A stretch of DNA of 64,000 nt from Candidatus Marsarchaeota archaeon (GCA_023473665.1 JAMCYM010000002.1:248001-312000), one strand, 5' to 3'. Shown: positions 16,509-24,997, counted from the first letter of the stretch. Notes: generated by a model from the sequence alone, not told the origin. Numbers and translations: made by a program.

Positions 16509-17612
16509 ATGCACGTTGCTATATTTCGAGACGGGCCGTGGCTTCCGGCAAAGGAAGGGGGTTCGTTTGGCATAAATCAGATGATTCAGGCGTTGATGAA
16601 AAAACATATACGCGTAACTCTTGTGAGATGCTATCGTGGCTGGGATAACATCACACTATATAAAAAGGAGAAGTACACAAGCATACTGCTTCGCGAAGCC
16701 GATTTCTATGGACGATCTGAATTTATAACAGGGCTGCTTGCTAAGGCTCATGTAGATGCTGCTCACTTCGACTCACCAGAGATTCTCAATGTATATGCAG
16801 AAGCCCTCCATAATAGCCACATACCGATAGTTTGGGAGGTTCACAACATACATAGTGATCTTTTGCAACAACTGGGATATAACAGAAAGCGAATCTTGGC
16901 AATTGCTAATAGAGAACGGACAGCTGCCAATGCTTGCGATGCAGTACTGTGTAGGTCTAGTAGTGATGCAAATAAGCTTATCAATATATCTGGAATTTCC
17001 CGACATAAGGTGTTCATATACAATGGCTGCATTGATACGAAGCCATTGGAGAAACTGCGGCCTGCCCCTAGCAGCATGCGCATAGTAACGTTTGGGAACT
17101 TCTACTACGAGCCAAATAAAAGGATGTTGGTTAACTTGGTAAGCATAATGAGGGAAATGGAAAAAGTTGAGAAAGACATAATGCTAGATGTTATCGGTGA
17201 CATCCCTCCAGCGTTGCGTAGAAAAGTGGAATCGACTAATATAAAAGTTCATGGCTTTATTCCAGATCTTGCAAATGCAATCAGGCGCAATTCAATTCTT
17301 GTTGCCCCGATAGATAGCGGTTCAGGGACAAGAGTGAAACTGCTTGTTGCTATGGCATCTGGAATGCCGGTCATTACTACGACAAAAGGTGCTGAAGGTC
17401 TAGACCTTAGAGGTTCAGTGATAATATCTGACGATTTAACAGAATACCCTAAGCTTATCATGTATCTGTTGCACAATAAAAGACTTTATGCCTGCCTCAG
17501 TGCAAAAGGCAGGAAGCTCGTTCAGAAAGAATATGATTGGTTTGGTCAGATAGATCAGGTCATATCTGCTTATAGGTTTGTTGCGACTCCAAAACCTACA
17601 TCTGGTGCATAG
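16509..17612 (+). CDS. GT4-type glycosyltransferase (GT-B fold)
   Basis: 367 residues. The N-terminal domain has the glycine-rich loop KEGGSFGINQMIQAL. The C-terminal domain begins at MRIVTFGNFYYEPNKR near residue 195. The donor site carries APIDSGSGTRVKLLVAMASG, typical of GT4 enzymes in which the usual E-x7-E has diverged. Its role in the island could be glycosylation of a modified nucleotide or DNA base (T4 base glucosyltransferases are also GT-B) or of a surface glycan. Its 3' end overlaps that of the convergent phosphoribosyltransferase-like gene by 43 nt. Confidence 0.85.
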   Translation: MHVAIFRDGPWLPAKEGGSFGINQMIQALMKKHIRVTLVRCYRGWDNITLYKKEKYTSILLREADFYGRSEFITGLLAKAHVDAAHFDSPEILNVYAEALHNSHIPIVWEVHNIHSDLLQQLGYNRKRILAIANRERTAANACDAVLCRSSSDANKLINISGISRHKVFIYNGCIDTKPLEKLRPAPSSMRIVTFGNFYYEPNKRMLVNLVSIMREMEKVEKDIMLDVIGDIPPALRRKVESTNIKVHGFIPDLANAIRRNSILVAPIDSGSGTRVKLLVAMASGMPVITTTKGAEGLDLRGSVIISDDLTEYPKLIMYLLHNKRLYACLSAKGRKLVQKEYDWFGQIDQVISAYRFVATPKPTSGA

Positions 17613-18928
17613 TTAGCATCTATACCTCTTCTTCTGCTACCCAATACTCCTATTCCGCCCCTAGCATAAACCAATGATCCTATGTATGGTTCTGTCATGG
17701 CCCGCCTGAGATACAGCGCATCAGGCTCTTCCCATACAGCTTTCTTACTGCATGGTATTCCTGTTTCTTTATTTGTCTTGTACCATCCCGTTTCTGCCGG
17801 CCAATCAATAATTTTTACGATTCCTCCACGCACTACACCAGTGTGCTCATCAATAAAAGTCGTGTTGGCGTTCAGGACTATAGCAGTGTCATGCATGCCT
17901 TGAAGTTTGACAGGCACATTGAATGTAAGCCCTTTGAACGTCACGCGCTTATCAAATGGTTTGCCTGCGGCTTCTACTATAATGAATTCATTGACCCTGA
18001 AGCCAACGTGATCGTATGGTTCGTTAACGCCTAATGTCTTACGCATCGTATTTAAACCTGTAATTTTCCCCCTGAATCTGTTTATTGCTGCAAACAAATT
18101 CCAAGGCCCTGGTCTCAGTGCTAATTCTTTATTAGAACGGAAATTTGGCATAGGTTCAGCAATTCCTTTATCCACTCTTGTGATCTGCCTTTTCACTTTC
18201 TTTGCATTTGCACTCCATTTGTATAAGACCATTCCAGAGTTTAAATCATATGCTACCTCCTCAAAGTACTCAGCACCATTCGAATTTGCTGCTTCGGGTA
18301 GGCGCATACCGAACAAGAAGAATATGTCTCTTTTTCCGCTATCAGAAAACCTTGTTGCAATTTCTTTTGAAAAACTAAAAAATTCACAGGTGTCATCAAC
18401 AACAAGTAATGCTTTTCTGCTGTTATTCACTAGCTCGGTGTCTGCTTTGTCAGCGTAGAGGGTATGGGTTGGAAAAAGTACTTTACCATCTCGTGATTTA
18501 ACTGCTGCTTTATGAATCCCAAAAAGCACTAGGTCGAATGTCTTGCGCCTCGTCGTAAGTGCATAACCTACAAGCCTTCCCAATTCATAGCCCTTTATCA
18601 TTATTGGCATGAGCACTACATTGTCTGGTAGAATGTCAAGCATCTTTGGCCATGATTTTACTGCGCTTTCCACGAATATCACTGATGGATTTCTGACTCC
18701 ATAAAAAAAGTAATTCCTGAGAAGATCCCTCAGGAAGCCCTTGGCAGAATCATCCGCTTCAGGCTCAAACTGGTCGGTCCACGTTTTGGTACTGAATGTC
18801 GTAATTTTAGGAAAGGCAGAATTCCAATTTCCAAAAAAATGTGAGTATGCAGCAAGCTGCATAACATCCTTAGCTACGGCTTCACGCACAGAAACGCTTA
18901 CATTCTTCGCTGTGCCTTTCGGTACCAT
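17570..18928 (-). CDS. Large protein with a phosphoribosyltransferase-like segment
   Basis: 452 residues, unusual. Residues about 95-200 look like a type I phosphoribosyltransferase core: VVLMPIMIKGYELGRLVGYAL, then the acidic loop LLVVDDTCEFFS near 174-185 at the place of the PRPP-binding VVDD-TG-T loop. The Thr-Gly-Thr part is not conserved. The C-terminal 200 residues are of unknown fold and contain KIIDWPAETGWYK and a Gly/Arg-rich end (GVLGSRRRG). It may use PRPP or a phosphosugar, or bind such ligands without catalysis. The ATG follows the TATA element shared with the divergent guanylate-kinase-like gene. Confidence 0.55.
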   Translation of the reverse strand: MVPKGTAKNVSVSVREAVAKDVMQLAAYSHFFGNWNSAFPKITTFSTKTWTDQFEPEADDSAKGFLRDLLRNYFFYGVRNPSVIFVESAVKSWPKMLDILPDNVVLMPIMIKGYELGRLVGYALTTRRKTFDLVLFGIHKAAVKSRDGKVLFPTHTLYADKADTELVNNSRKALLVVDDTCEFFSFSKEIATRFSDSGKRDIFFLFGMRLPEAANSNGAEYFEEVAYDLNSGMVLYKWSANAKKVKRQITRVDKGIAEPMPNFRSNKELALRPGPWNLFAAINRFRGKITGLNTMRKTLGVNEPYDHVGFRVNEFIIVEAAGKPFDKRVTFKGLTFNVPVKLQGMHDTAIVLNANTTFIDEHTGVVRGGIVKIIDWPAETGWYKTNKETGIPCSKKAVWEEPDALYLRRAMTEPYIGSLVYARGGIGVLGSRRRGIDANYAPDVGFGVATNL

Positions 18929-18955
18929 TCAAGCACATTAAATCTGCCTTCCTCA

Positions 18956-18970
18956 AAATATATATAATTT
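18956..18970. promoter_or_regulatory. Shared bidirectional TATA element
   Basis: AAAATATATATAATT is nearly symmetrical. It lies about 27 nt from the plus-strand ATG at 18990 and about 35 nt from the minus-strand ATG at 18928, so one element may drive both leaderless genes. Confidence 0.45.
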
Positions 18971-18989
18971 CTTAATGCAATGCGTACAT

Positions 18990-19565
18990 ATGGTAAGCGT
19001 TAACCGTTTGATTATACTATTAACTGGTCCATCAGGCGTTGGGAAATCCACCGTGATTGAGCATCTACTCGGTATAGACTCTAGGCTTAGACGAATGACG
19101 GTATATACTACGAGGCAGAAACGAGATAACGATGATAAAAATCATATTTCGCTCATCCACCTAATGGTGCTCCAGCAAGCTGGGCAGGTGAAGATATTTC
19201 GACACTACGGCTCTGTTTATGGAGAACCAATAATGGAAGTGCTGAAAACTCAGCAAGCTGGGAAGGTACCAATAATGGATATAAGTGTCGAATTTGTCGA
19301 TGAGTGGCTTAGGTACGTGGGAGGGAAATCATTTGTTGTATACCTTTTTCCAGAAAGCATCCCAGAGTTAAAGAGGAGGCTGCAGGCGACTGGCAGGGAC
19401 ATCACTGGAAAACGTCTCGAATATACACGCCAAGAACTAAAGGCGGTCAGATCTGGAAAGTACAATTCATCAATAAACCGTTTCGTTACTAATAGATCAT
19501 CAATCTCCACCGCCAGAAGTCTTTTGCCTGAATTGCGTAAAGTAATTGATGGAAGCCTAAAATAG
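18990..19565 (+). CDS. Guanylate-kinase-like P-loop kinase
   Basis: 191 residues. Walker A is GPSGVGKST (residues 13-21), followed by the guanylate-kinase YTTR motif (39-42) with RQKRD after it. The usual GMP-binding glutamate/tyrosine stretch after the YTTR block is degenerate, and the C-terminal half is divergent. It may phosphorylate a nucleotide other than GMP, for example a modified or ribose-phosphorylated substrate. The ATG at 18990 is chosen over 18975 because of the TATA element at 18956. Its stop overlaps the possible GTG start of the LMW-PTP gene. Confidence 0.7.
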   Translation: MVSVNRLIILLTGPSGVGKSTVIEHLLGIDSRLRRMTVYTTRQKRDNDDKNHISLIHLMVLQQAGQVKIFRHYGSVYGEPIMEVLKTQQAGKVPIMDISVEFVDEWLRYVGGKSFVVYLFPESIPELKRRLQATGRDITGKRLEYTRQELKAVRSGKYNSSINRFVTNRSSISTARSLLPELRKVIDGSLK

Positions 19566-19573
19566 TGTGGCAA

Positions 19574-19987
19574 ATGAAAATTCTTTTCGTATGCAGAGCA
19601 AACATGGAAAGGAGCGTGGTAGCTGCAGTTATATTCAGCAAACTTTCCACCAAGAATACAGCAACAAGTTCAGGTTTTCATGTGAAAGCGGAAAACGGCG
19701 TAGGGAAAGGACCGAGCGAGATAACCTCTCCACTACTAAACAAAGCAGGCTACGATGCTTCTAACCATCATCGAATACAGTTGACAAAACGAATGTTTGA
19801 TGATGCCGACATTGTAATATTTATTGTAAATCGCATGGAGAAACGTATGCTTCCAAGTTACTGCAAATCCTCAAAAAAGACTATATTTTGGGATATTAAT
19901 GCAAGTATACACACCGCAGAGCACCATGCTGCTAGACTACGTATAATCGAGCATCTCGTTATGGAGCTAGTAATCGAAACGGGCTAA
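19574..19987 (+). CDS. Low-molecular-weight protein-tyrosine-phosphatase family protein
   Basis: 137 residues. The N-terminal P loop ILFVCRANMERS contains the C-x5-R signature (Cys7, Arg13), and the next strand carries a SGFHV segment as in the family's conserved SAG/SSG region. The general-acid loop near residue 109 reads FWDINAS, a divergent form of the usual DP loop. LMW-PTP members dephosphorylate phosphotyrosine or small phospho-compounds or reduce arsenate. It overlaps or directly follows the guanylate-kinase-like gene, pairing a kinase with a phosphatase. The ATG at 19574 is preferred to the GTG at 19565. Confidence 0.8.
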   Translation: MKILFVCRANMERSVVAAVIFSKLSTKNTATSSGFHVKAENGVGKGPSEITSPLLNKAGYDASNHHRIQLTKRMFDDADIVIFIVNRMEKRMLPSYCKSSKKTIFWDINASIHTAEHHAARLRIIEHLVMELVIETG

Positions 19988-20034
19988 ATTTATGTAAGTC
20001 TACATTAAAGTATTAAATGTTTAACTAAGAGAAA

Positions 20035-20910
20035 ATGTTTATGGAGATAAAGGAGATAACTGCGAAGTCTTTGCTTACCCTATCCAGGCTTCCAGATTCT
20101 GACTATGCAGTAAATCCCTATGTGGGATGCGAGTTCGGATGCGCCTACTGCTACGCAAGCTTCATGGGCAGGTTCGTCAAGGAGCCGATAGACAACTGGG
20201 GCAACTATGTCTACGCGAAGACCAATGCTGTTGGGGTGTTCGAGCATGACCTCATGGCGCTTCCCAGAAGGAAATGGAACTCTTCTATATTCCTGAGCTC
20301 CGTTACAGACCCATATCAGGGCGCAGAGGCAAAATACAAGCTAACGCGCGGCATACTGGAAGTGCTGGCCAAGCACCAGTATCCTGGTGAGGTAAGCATA
20401 CAGACGAAGTCGGTAATGGTGCTGCGCGATGTGGACGTGTTCCGAAGACTGCGCAACTTCGATGTTGGCATGACAGTCACAACAACCGATGACGCGCTGA
20501 GCCGATTTCTCGAGGTCAGGGCCTCGGCTGCCAGCGCAAGAATAGACGCACTAAGAAAACTCACGGAAATGGGATTTCGTACATATGCGTTCGTGGGGCC
20601 CTTGCTACCTCATTTCAGGTACACTCCTGAGCTACTTGATGAGCTCTTCTCCGCAATAGCGAACGCAGGCGTAAGGGACGTGTACGTCGAGCACATCAAT
20701 CTCAAGCCCTACATAAGGGAGAGGTTGTGGAAGGTATTGGAGAACGCGCCAGAAAACATCAGGAAGGTCTACGAGAGCGCAGATACTGAGCCCCACAGGC
20801 AGGCCCTAGACAGGATAGTATACAAGCTGCTGGAGAAGCACGGTCTCAGGATAAGGCTGAATGGCGTCATCTACCACAAGAAATGGATCGATTCCGGCAA
20901 GGTGGAATAA
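20035..20910 (+). CDS. Radical SAM protein, spore-photoproduct-lyase-like (SplB/Rv2578c type)
   Basis: 291 residues. Cys32, Cys36 and Cys39 in CEFGCAYC form the CxxxCxxC iron-sulfur motif that activates S-adenosylmethionine. NPYVGCEFGCAYCYA and SSVTDPYQGAEAKYKLTRG are typical of the SplB-like COG1533 subgroup. The reaction is unknown; members of this group have been linked to DNA repair and unknown modifications. It stands alone at the right edge of the AT-rich island, with ATT- and TAA-rich promoter sequence upstream. Confidence 0.85.
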   Translation: MFMEIKEITAKSLLTLSRLPDSDYAVNPYVGCEFGCAYCYASFMGRFVKEPIDNWGNYVYAKTNAVGVFEHDLMALPRRKWNSSIFLSSVTDPYQGAEAKYKLTRGILEVLAKHQYPGEVSIQTKSVMVLRDVDVFRRLRNFDVGMTVTTTDDALSRFLEVRASAASARIDALRKLTEMGFRTYAFVGPLLPHFRYTPELLDELFSAIANAGVRDVYVEHINLKPYIRERLWKVLENAPENIRKVYESADTEPHRQALDRIVYKLLEKHGLRIRLNGVIYHKKWIDSGKVE

Positions 20911-21316
20911 TATGGCAATATACTGCAGACATTTATAGATACCGAGATATTTGAGCTGGAGATAATATTCACTAGGTAAACCGTTTCCTCAGTTCTTTCT
21001 GCAAAATCACCGAAGTATGTATAAACGTCTTGGGTTAGCAATCGATCATAAGCAGACCTGGGCGTAAGTTGGTTTGCTCTAGCATATTGGCTAAACCGAG
21101 TTATCTGCAAGAAAGACATATACATATCTAATTGGGGCAACGGAATTTGATGGTACTCCATGCCTGATATAAAAATGAAATCAGCAGCCAAAGAGCGCTT
21201 GGATACTCTAAAGCAGATCATGTTGCAGTTGATTCTCGGCAGAAAATATGGGGCTATCGGATAGCACCAGTGTTATGCAATCTACCGAGCTTTGCCAGGA
21301 GCATGCTATAAATCTA
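20911..21316. other. Intergenic region with two mutually exclusive weak coding candidates
   Basis: No convincing gene. A plus-strand frame of 34 codons (21160-21264, beginning MPDIKMKSAAKERLD) has a TATA-like CATATACATATC at 21118-21129. A minus-strand frame (20871-21221, 116 codons) has a TATA-like CATATTTTCT at leaderless distance, but it overlaps the radical SAM gene by 40 nt and reads poorly at its end. At most one is likely real. Confidence 0.3.
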
Positions 21317-21592
21317 TCACAACCATTTCTTCTTTATTTCAAAACGGCTGTCAGCCTCCAGCAGCTCTTTGACGTACTCGAACATATCGCTGACTGGGGC
21401 GCTGCTTCTAAATACTATCTGTCTTATACGGCCATCGATATTGTTCATTTGAGATTGATTGTATTCTAACAGTTTCTGCAGGTAATCAACCGTACCAGCA
21501 TAATTACCAGGCATGTTGAGGATTAACTTAAGGTCGCTTTCCACTTTATTAATGTCAACCTCCTTTTTGCCTTTTACTATGCTTACCGGCAT
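21317..21592 (-). CDS. Hypothetical small helical protein
   Basis: 91 residues from ATG at 21592 (GTG at 21601 also possible), soluble and charged, mostly helical: KKEVDINKVESDLKLIL, then YLQKLLEYNQSQMNNIDG, then a C-terminal lysine-rich end. No family recognised. A minus-strand TATA element (TTTATATATC, 21632-21641) gives a 20-45 nt leader. It is divergent from the GT-C enzyme across a region with a perfect inverted repeat. Confidence 0.6.
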   Translation of the reverse strand: MPVSIVKGKKEVDINKVESDLKLILNMPGNYAGTVDYLQKLLEYNQSQMNNIDGRIRQIVFRSSAPVSDMFEYVKELLEADSRFEIKKKWL

Positions 21593-21641
21593 GTACGACA
21601 CCCGCTTTGCTTATAATAATTCAGCAGCTCAGATATATAAA

Positions 21642-21666
21642 CATGGCTTGTTCCCGCTAAGCCATG
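21642..21666. repeat. Perfect inverted repeat in a divergent promoter
   Basis: CATGGCTT (21642-21649) and AAGCCATG (21659-21666) are perfect 8-nt arms around a 9-nt spacer. They lie between the TATA boxes of the minus gene (start 21592) and the plus gene (start 21709), a good position for an operator. Confidence 0.5.
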
Positions 21667-21708
21667 AATCGTATCCCAATTTATAGTTAATGATGCTATG
21701 GCTCACGT

Positions 21709-23127
21709 ATGAATGCAAAATTTATTGCCATGTGCATTCTCTTCCTGCTACTGGGAGCTGCGGTAATGGAAGCATACCATTTATACGGCGTCGGTTGGGA
21801 CTTCGTGGCGCACTACATGGCTGGAAAGGCTATGCTGGCTCCAGGCTTCTTTAGCTCTGTGAAGAATGCAGTGGCAACCGGCGGCACATATTTGGATTTT
21901 GGCATAGTCCAAACAAAAAACATCTATTTCGAATCCTACAGGGCGCCGTTGAGCATTATCACCCTAGCAGGACTTTATCTGCTGGCTGGGCGCCTAGCAA
22001 TACCTGCCTATCTAGCCATCATGGTGGTCTTCCTCTTCTTCGCAACCGTCTATTTCTCCAAGGGCTTCAAGATTAATTACCTCCTGGTCGGTTCGCTTCT
22101 TGTGCTTCCCTACCTGGTGGTATTCCCATTTATGATCAACAGCGAAGAGATGCTATCGCTCATCATGATGATTGCCGCGCTCCCCCTGCTTTACAGGGGC
22201 AAATGGCAGGCCGGCATATTCATCGGCTTGGCCGGCCTCTCGAAATACACGGCACTGATATTCCTGCCACTACTGCTACTCGTTGGCGGCAAGAAGAAGA
22301 TATTGTACAGTTTCATCGCCTTCGTTGTAATCACGCTTCCATGGCTGGCATTCAACTACGCAGCGTTCGGAAACCCCCTATACAGCTATCTATCATCTGT
22401 GGTGGTCAACGAGGAGAGCTCAATGCCAAGCGCAATCTCGCTTGTCGCTCTCGAAGGAATAGTTGCAGGCTTCATCCCTGCCATAATGCTGCTGCTCATC
22501 ATGTACTACCGGCATCCGCGCGGCTCTATTGCCAAAATTCACAGGACCTTTAAGGCAGTCACCGGTGCAGGGCACAGGATGCCTCTAATTCTGGCATCGT
22601 TCTTTCTTCTGGCTCTCCTCGAGTTCGTGGTGCTAGGCACCCATGAGAGCGTATTTGACCAGGCAAGGTACGGCTACTTCCTGTTCGCATCCATAGCATT
22701 CCTGCTGTCATGGCTCATAGAAAGGAAGCTTAGGCAAAGAAGCCTGTCCAGGTACAGGACAGCCGCTATCGCCACACTTTCTGCGTTCTCGGCCGCATCG
22801 ATGATAGCGGTTATTGCACTGATGGGCTCAAGCCTGATTGCGTTCTCTCCTGGCAGCAATAATTCGGTTTTCCCGAGTGCGGTCAATGCTGTAAAGGGCC
22901 TCAATCTAAGTAACTGCAGTTTCGTCTCGAACGATTGGGTCTATCTAAGATATTATGGAGTCACCGCCTTCTCGCCTTATGGCTACAATGCGACAACTAG
23001 CGGCTATCCGGCTATCGTGTTCTACGGCATAGGCACGAACCCTGGCGCTGTGAAGACATACAGCACGAATATCGTGCATCAGTACAGCGATTTCAGCATT
23101 TACGCATCAAGAAACTACAGCTGTTGA
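21709..23127 (+). CDS. GT-C-fold membrane glycosyltransferase (ArnT/PMT-like)
   Basis: 472 residues with about 11-12 transmembrane helices and a small C-terminal extracytoplasmic domain with sequons. The first loop carries the acidic motif GVGWDFVAHYMAGKAM, as in GT39/GT83-type enzymes that use lipid-linked sugar donors, and LAGLSKYTALIFLP is the typical helix-loop after it. It probably transfers a sugar from a polyprenyl-phosphate carrier on the outside of the cell. TATA (CAATTTATAG, 21678-21687) gives a leaderless start at 21709. Confidence 0.75.
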   Translation: MNAKFIAMCILFLLLGAAVMEAYHLYGVGWDFVAHYMAGKAMLAPGFFSSVKNAVATGGTYLDFGIVQTKNIYFESYRAPLSIITLAGLYLLAGRLAIPAYLAIMVVFLFFATVYFSKGFKINYLLVGSLLVLPYLVVFPFMINSEEMLSLIMMIAALPLLYRGKWQAGIFIGLAGLSKYTALIFLPLLLLVGGKKKILYSFIAFVVITLPWLAFNYAAFGNPLYSYLSSVVVNEESSMPSAISLVALEGIVAGFIPAIMLLLIMYYRHPRGSIAKIHRTFKAVTGAGHRMPLILASFFLLALLEFVVLGTHESVFDQARYGYFLFASIAFLLSWLIERKLRQRSLSRYRTAAIATLSAFSAASMIAVIALMGSSLIAFSPGSNNSVFPSAVNAVKGLNLSNCSFVSNDWVYLRYYGVTAFSPYGYNATTSGYPAIVFYGIGTNPGAVKTYSTNIVHQYSDFSIYASRNYSC

Positions 23128-23226
23128 CAAGTCTAGTAAAATATATCAATACCAGAATCAGTTTTCAATCCGAGTGCCGAGTAAGGCATAAATATCTTCA
23201 AAGCAGATAAAATTTAAGATGATACC

Positions 23227-23583
23227 ATGCCAGTAAGCAAGTCAATAGAACGGGAAAACACTGGAATTAGCTATAGTCTTATGGCAGCTGTGGAAGGGAG
23301 GATAACCGTGAAATTGGAGAAGATTGATAATGAGAATCTGGTGTATGCTAAGGTTTTCGATGTAAGGATTAATTCCGCAAACTATTGGGATAGGGATCGT
23401 GCTCGGAAGGAGGCCGCAAGGAACCATGCCGAGAAGGAGATTGTCGAGAACTTGGATCAATCTGACATAGCGAAAATCTATGAGCAAATGAAGAAAGAAG
23501 GGAAAACATCTTCGGATATGAATAGAGATATCGACCATATAATAGATGTCATTGTTAATTCCTCAAAAGCGCTGCATAAATAA
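23227..23583 (+). CDS. Hypothetical protein
   Basis: 118 residues, soluble. The N-terminal half is beta-rich (EGRITVKLEKIDNENLVYAK), the C-terminal half strongly helical and charged (RDRARKEAARNHAEKEIVEN, KIYEQMKKEGKTSS). No recognisable motif. It begins the run of unrecognised genes to 32.7 kb and shares their MP- N-terminus and short-leader promoter style. Confidence 0.6.
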   Translation: MPVSKSIERENTGISYSLMAAVEGRITVKLEKIDNENLVYAKVFDVRINSANYWDRDRARKEAARNHAEKEIVENLDQSDIAKIYEQMKKEGKTSSDMNRDIDHIIDVIVNSSKALHK

Positions 23584-23707
23584 CTGCTTTTTGACGCATG
23601 GGATAGGTTTCTTAAGGCATTTTTCAGGACAGTACAGGAAGAGAGCTTCCAGCCAGCTATAAATATCTTCGAAGCCGCAATACACATGTAAGGATTGCCG
23701 TGAGCCA

Positions 23708-24844
23708 ATGCCCGATACCCCGATCAACAAGATGAGGCAGGAAAGGAGCGACATAGTCCAGCGCATATCCAAGGGCAACGCCAAAATAGCAGAAGTATGC
23801 AGAGAGCTGGACGAATACTATAAAAGCATCAATCCTGAGGTAAACGCTATCGGAAGAAACCTGTTCGAGAAGTTTGAGGATGGCCACGACGCGCAGTACT
23901 GGTATATGCGCAAGGATCCTCTGGACCTGCTCCTGTTGCTCAGGGATAAGATATGGGGGCTCACTATAACCAGGGCGTACAATGACATCTACGAGTCGGG
24001 GGCCGGAAGTATGTACACGGCCCTTGCTACTGGAAGGATAATATCCGACATAGAGGATTTCAACGCGGAAGAGGCTTCCAAGGAAATAGGCTTCACGCTC
24101 GAGCAGTTCTTCTTCGGTGGCGTCCGCGATGATGAGGCGAAGGCGTTCAGGGCGAAGAACCTGACAGAATACTCAAACCGGCTTGGCAGCATAGTGACGC
24201 TCCAAGCGATGCGCGCGCTCGTGGAAGCTCAAGAGTCTGGAAAGTTTGTCGAGCGCGTCAGGACCGCTGCAGAGAAGGCCCGTAACACGCCGCTCATGGG
24301 GCCAAAGGGGGAGCTTATCAGAGACTGGACCCATGGCTACATCGCCCTCGTCATTGATACGACGGGCAGCGTTGTGGCCTTTGCAGACTACCCTGAAGGC
24401 AGGGCGAAATTCCTGAACTATCAGGTACCTAAAGCGCTACGAGCAGCAGTGCTCAGGGACCATGCGAGCGAGGGAATGAGAAGCCCAACTGATGAAGGCA
24501 ACATAAAGTACCTGGAGAGCTTAGGTATAGCTCGCAAATACCAGTACCCAGGGGCGCAGGATGCCGCTCCTATACCGATAGATTCAATGGTAAGGCAGGT
24601 GTTCATGGTGGGTGGGGCCACAATCCTCGACCCCCAGTATGTCAACGATGTCTATGGCACCGAACATCCGGCAGAGTACAGCGAGCTTGATGGCGTAAAT
24701 CCGCTTGAGCCAGAGATGGATATGTTGTTCGGCAAGCTGCTGCTCTACTATATGCAGAATCCAGACGTGCCGGTGAATCCTGTGCCAGAGCCTTCGGATA
24801 TAAGCGGCATAAGGGGTCGTAAGCTGCTCCGGAATGGAGTCTGA
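23708..24844 (+). CDS. Hypothetical protein, 378 residues
   Basis: Soluble, no signal peptide or membrane helix. The N-terminus is coiled-coil-like (MRQERSDIVQRISKGNAKIA), followed by helical segments and a central domain with LVIDTTGSVVAFADYPEG, where the beta-strand pattern DTTGSV superficially recalls a nucleotide- or metal-binding loop. I recognise no family. TATA (CTATAAATATC) is at 23659-23669; the leader contains GGATTGCCGTGA, as before the gene at 9282. Part of the accessory block. Confidence 0.7.
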   Translation: MPDTPINKMRQERSDIVQRISKGNAKIAEVCRELDEYYKSINPEVNAIGRNLFEKFEDGHDAQYWYMRKDPLDLLLLLRDKIWGLTITRAYNDIYESGAGSMYTALATGRIISDIEDFNAEEASKEIGFTLEQFFFGGVRDDEAKAFRAKNLTEYSNRLGSIVTLQAMRALVEAQESGKFVERVRTAAEKARNTPLMGPKGELIRDWTHGYIALVIDTTGSVVAFADYPEGRAKFLNYQVPKALRAAVLRDHASEGMRSPTDEGNIKYLESLGIARKYQYPGAQDAAPIPIDSMVRQVFMVGGATILDPQYVNDVYGTEHPAEYSELDGVNPLEPEMDMLFGKLLLYYMQNPDVPVNPVPEPSDISGIRGRKLLRNGV

Positions 24845-24997
24845 TGAAATCGGGATCTGCCAGATCGAGGACGGATTGATGGCCCAATAGTTTAATGCTT
24901 TTGAACCATATCATAGATCTCAGAATTTATTGGACAAGGTCAGGCATTAAATAAGTATAAATATTTGAACGAACTGACGTTTTGAATAGGGGATTGT

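Noticed and set aside
11883-20035. Flanking direct repeats or a tRNA attachment site for the AT-rich island
   Set aside because: I compared the ends by eye and found no convincing repeat, integrase or tRNA at either border.
20871-21221. 116-codon minus-strand frame
   Set aside because: Overlaps the radical SAM gene 3' end and a competing plus-strand short frame; kept only as a possibility in the intergenic entry.
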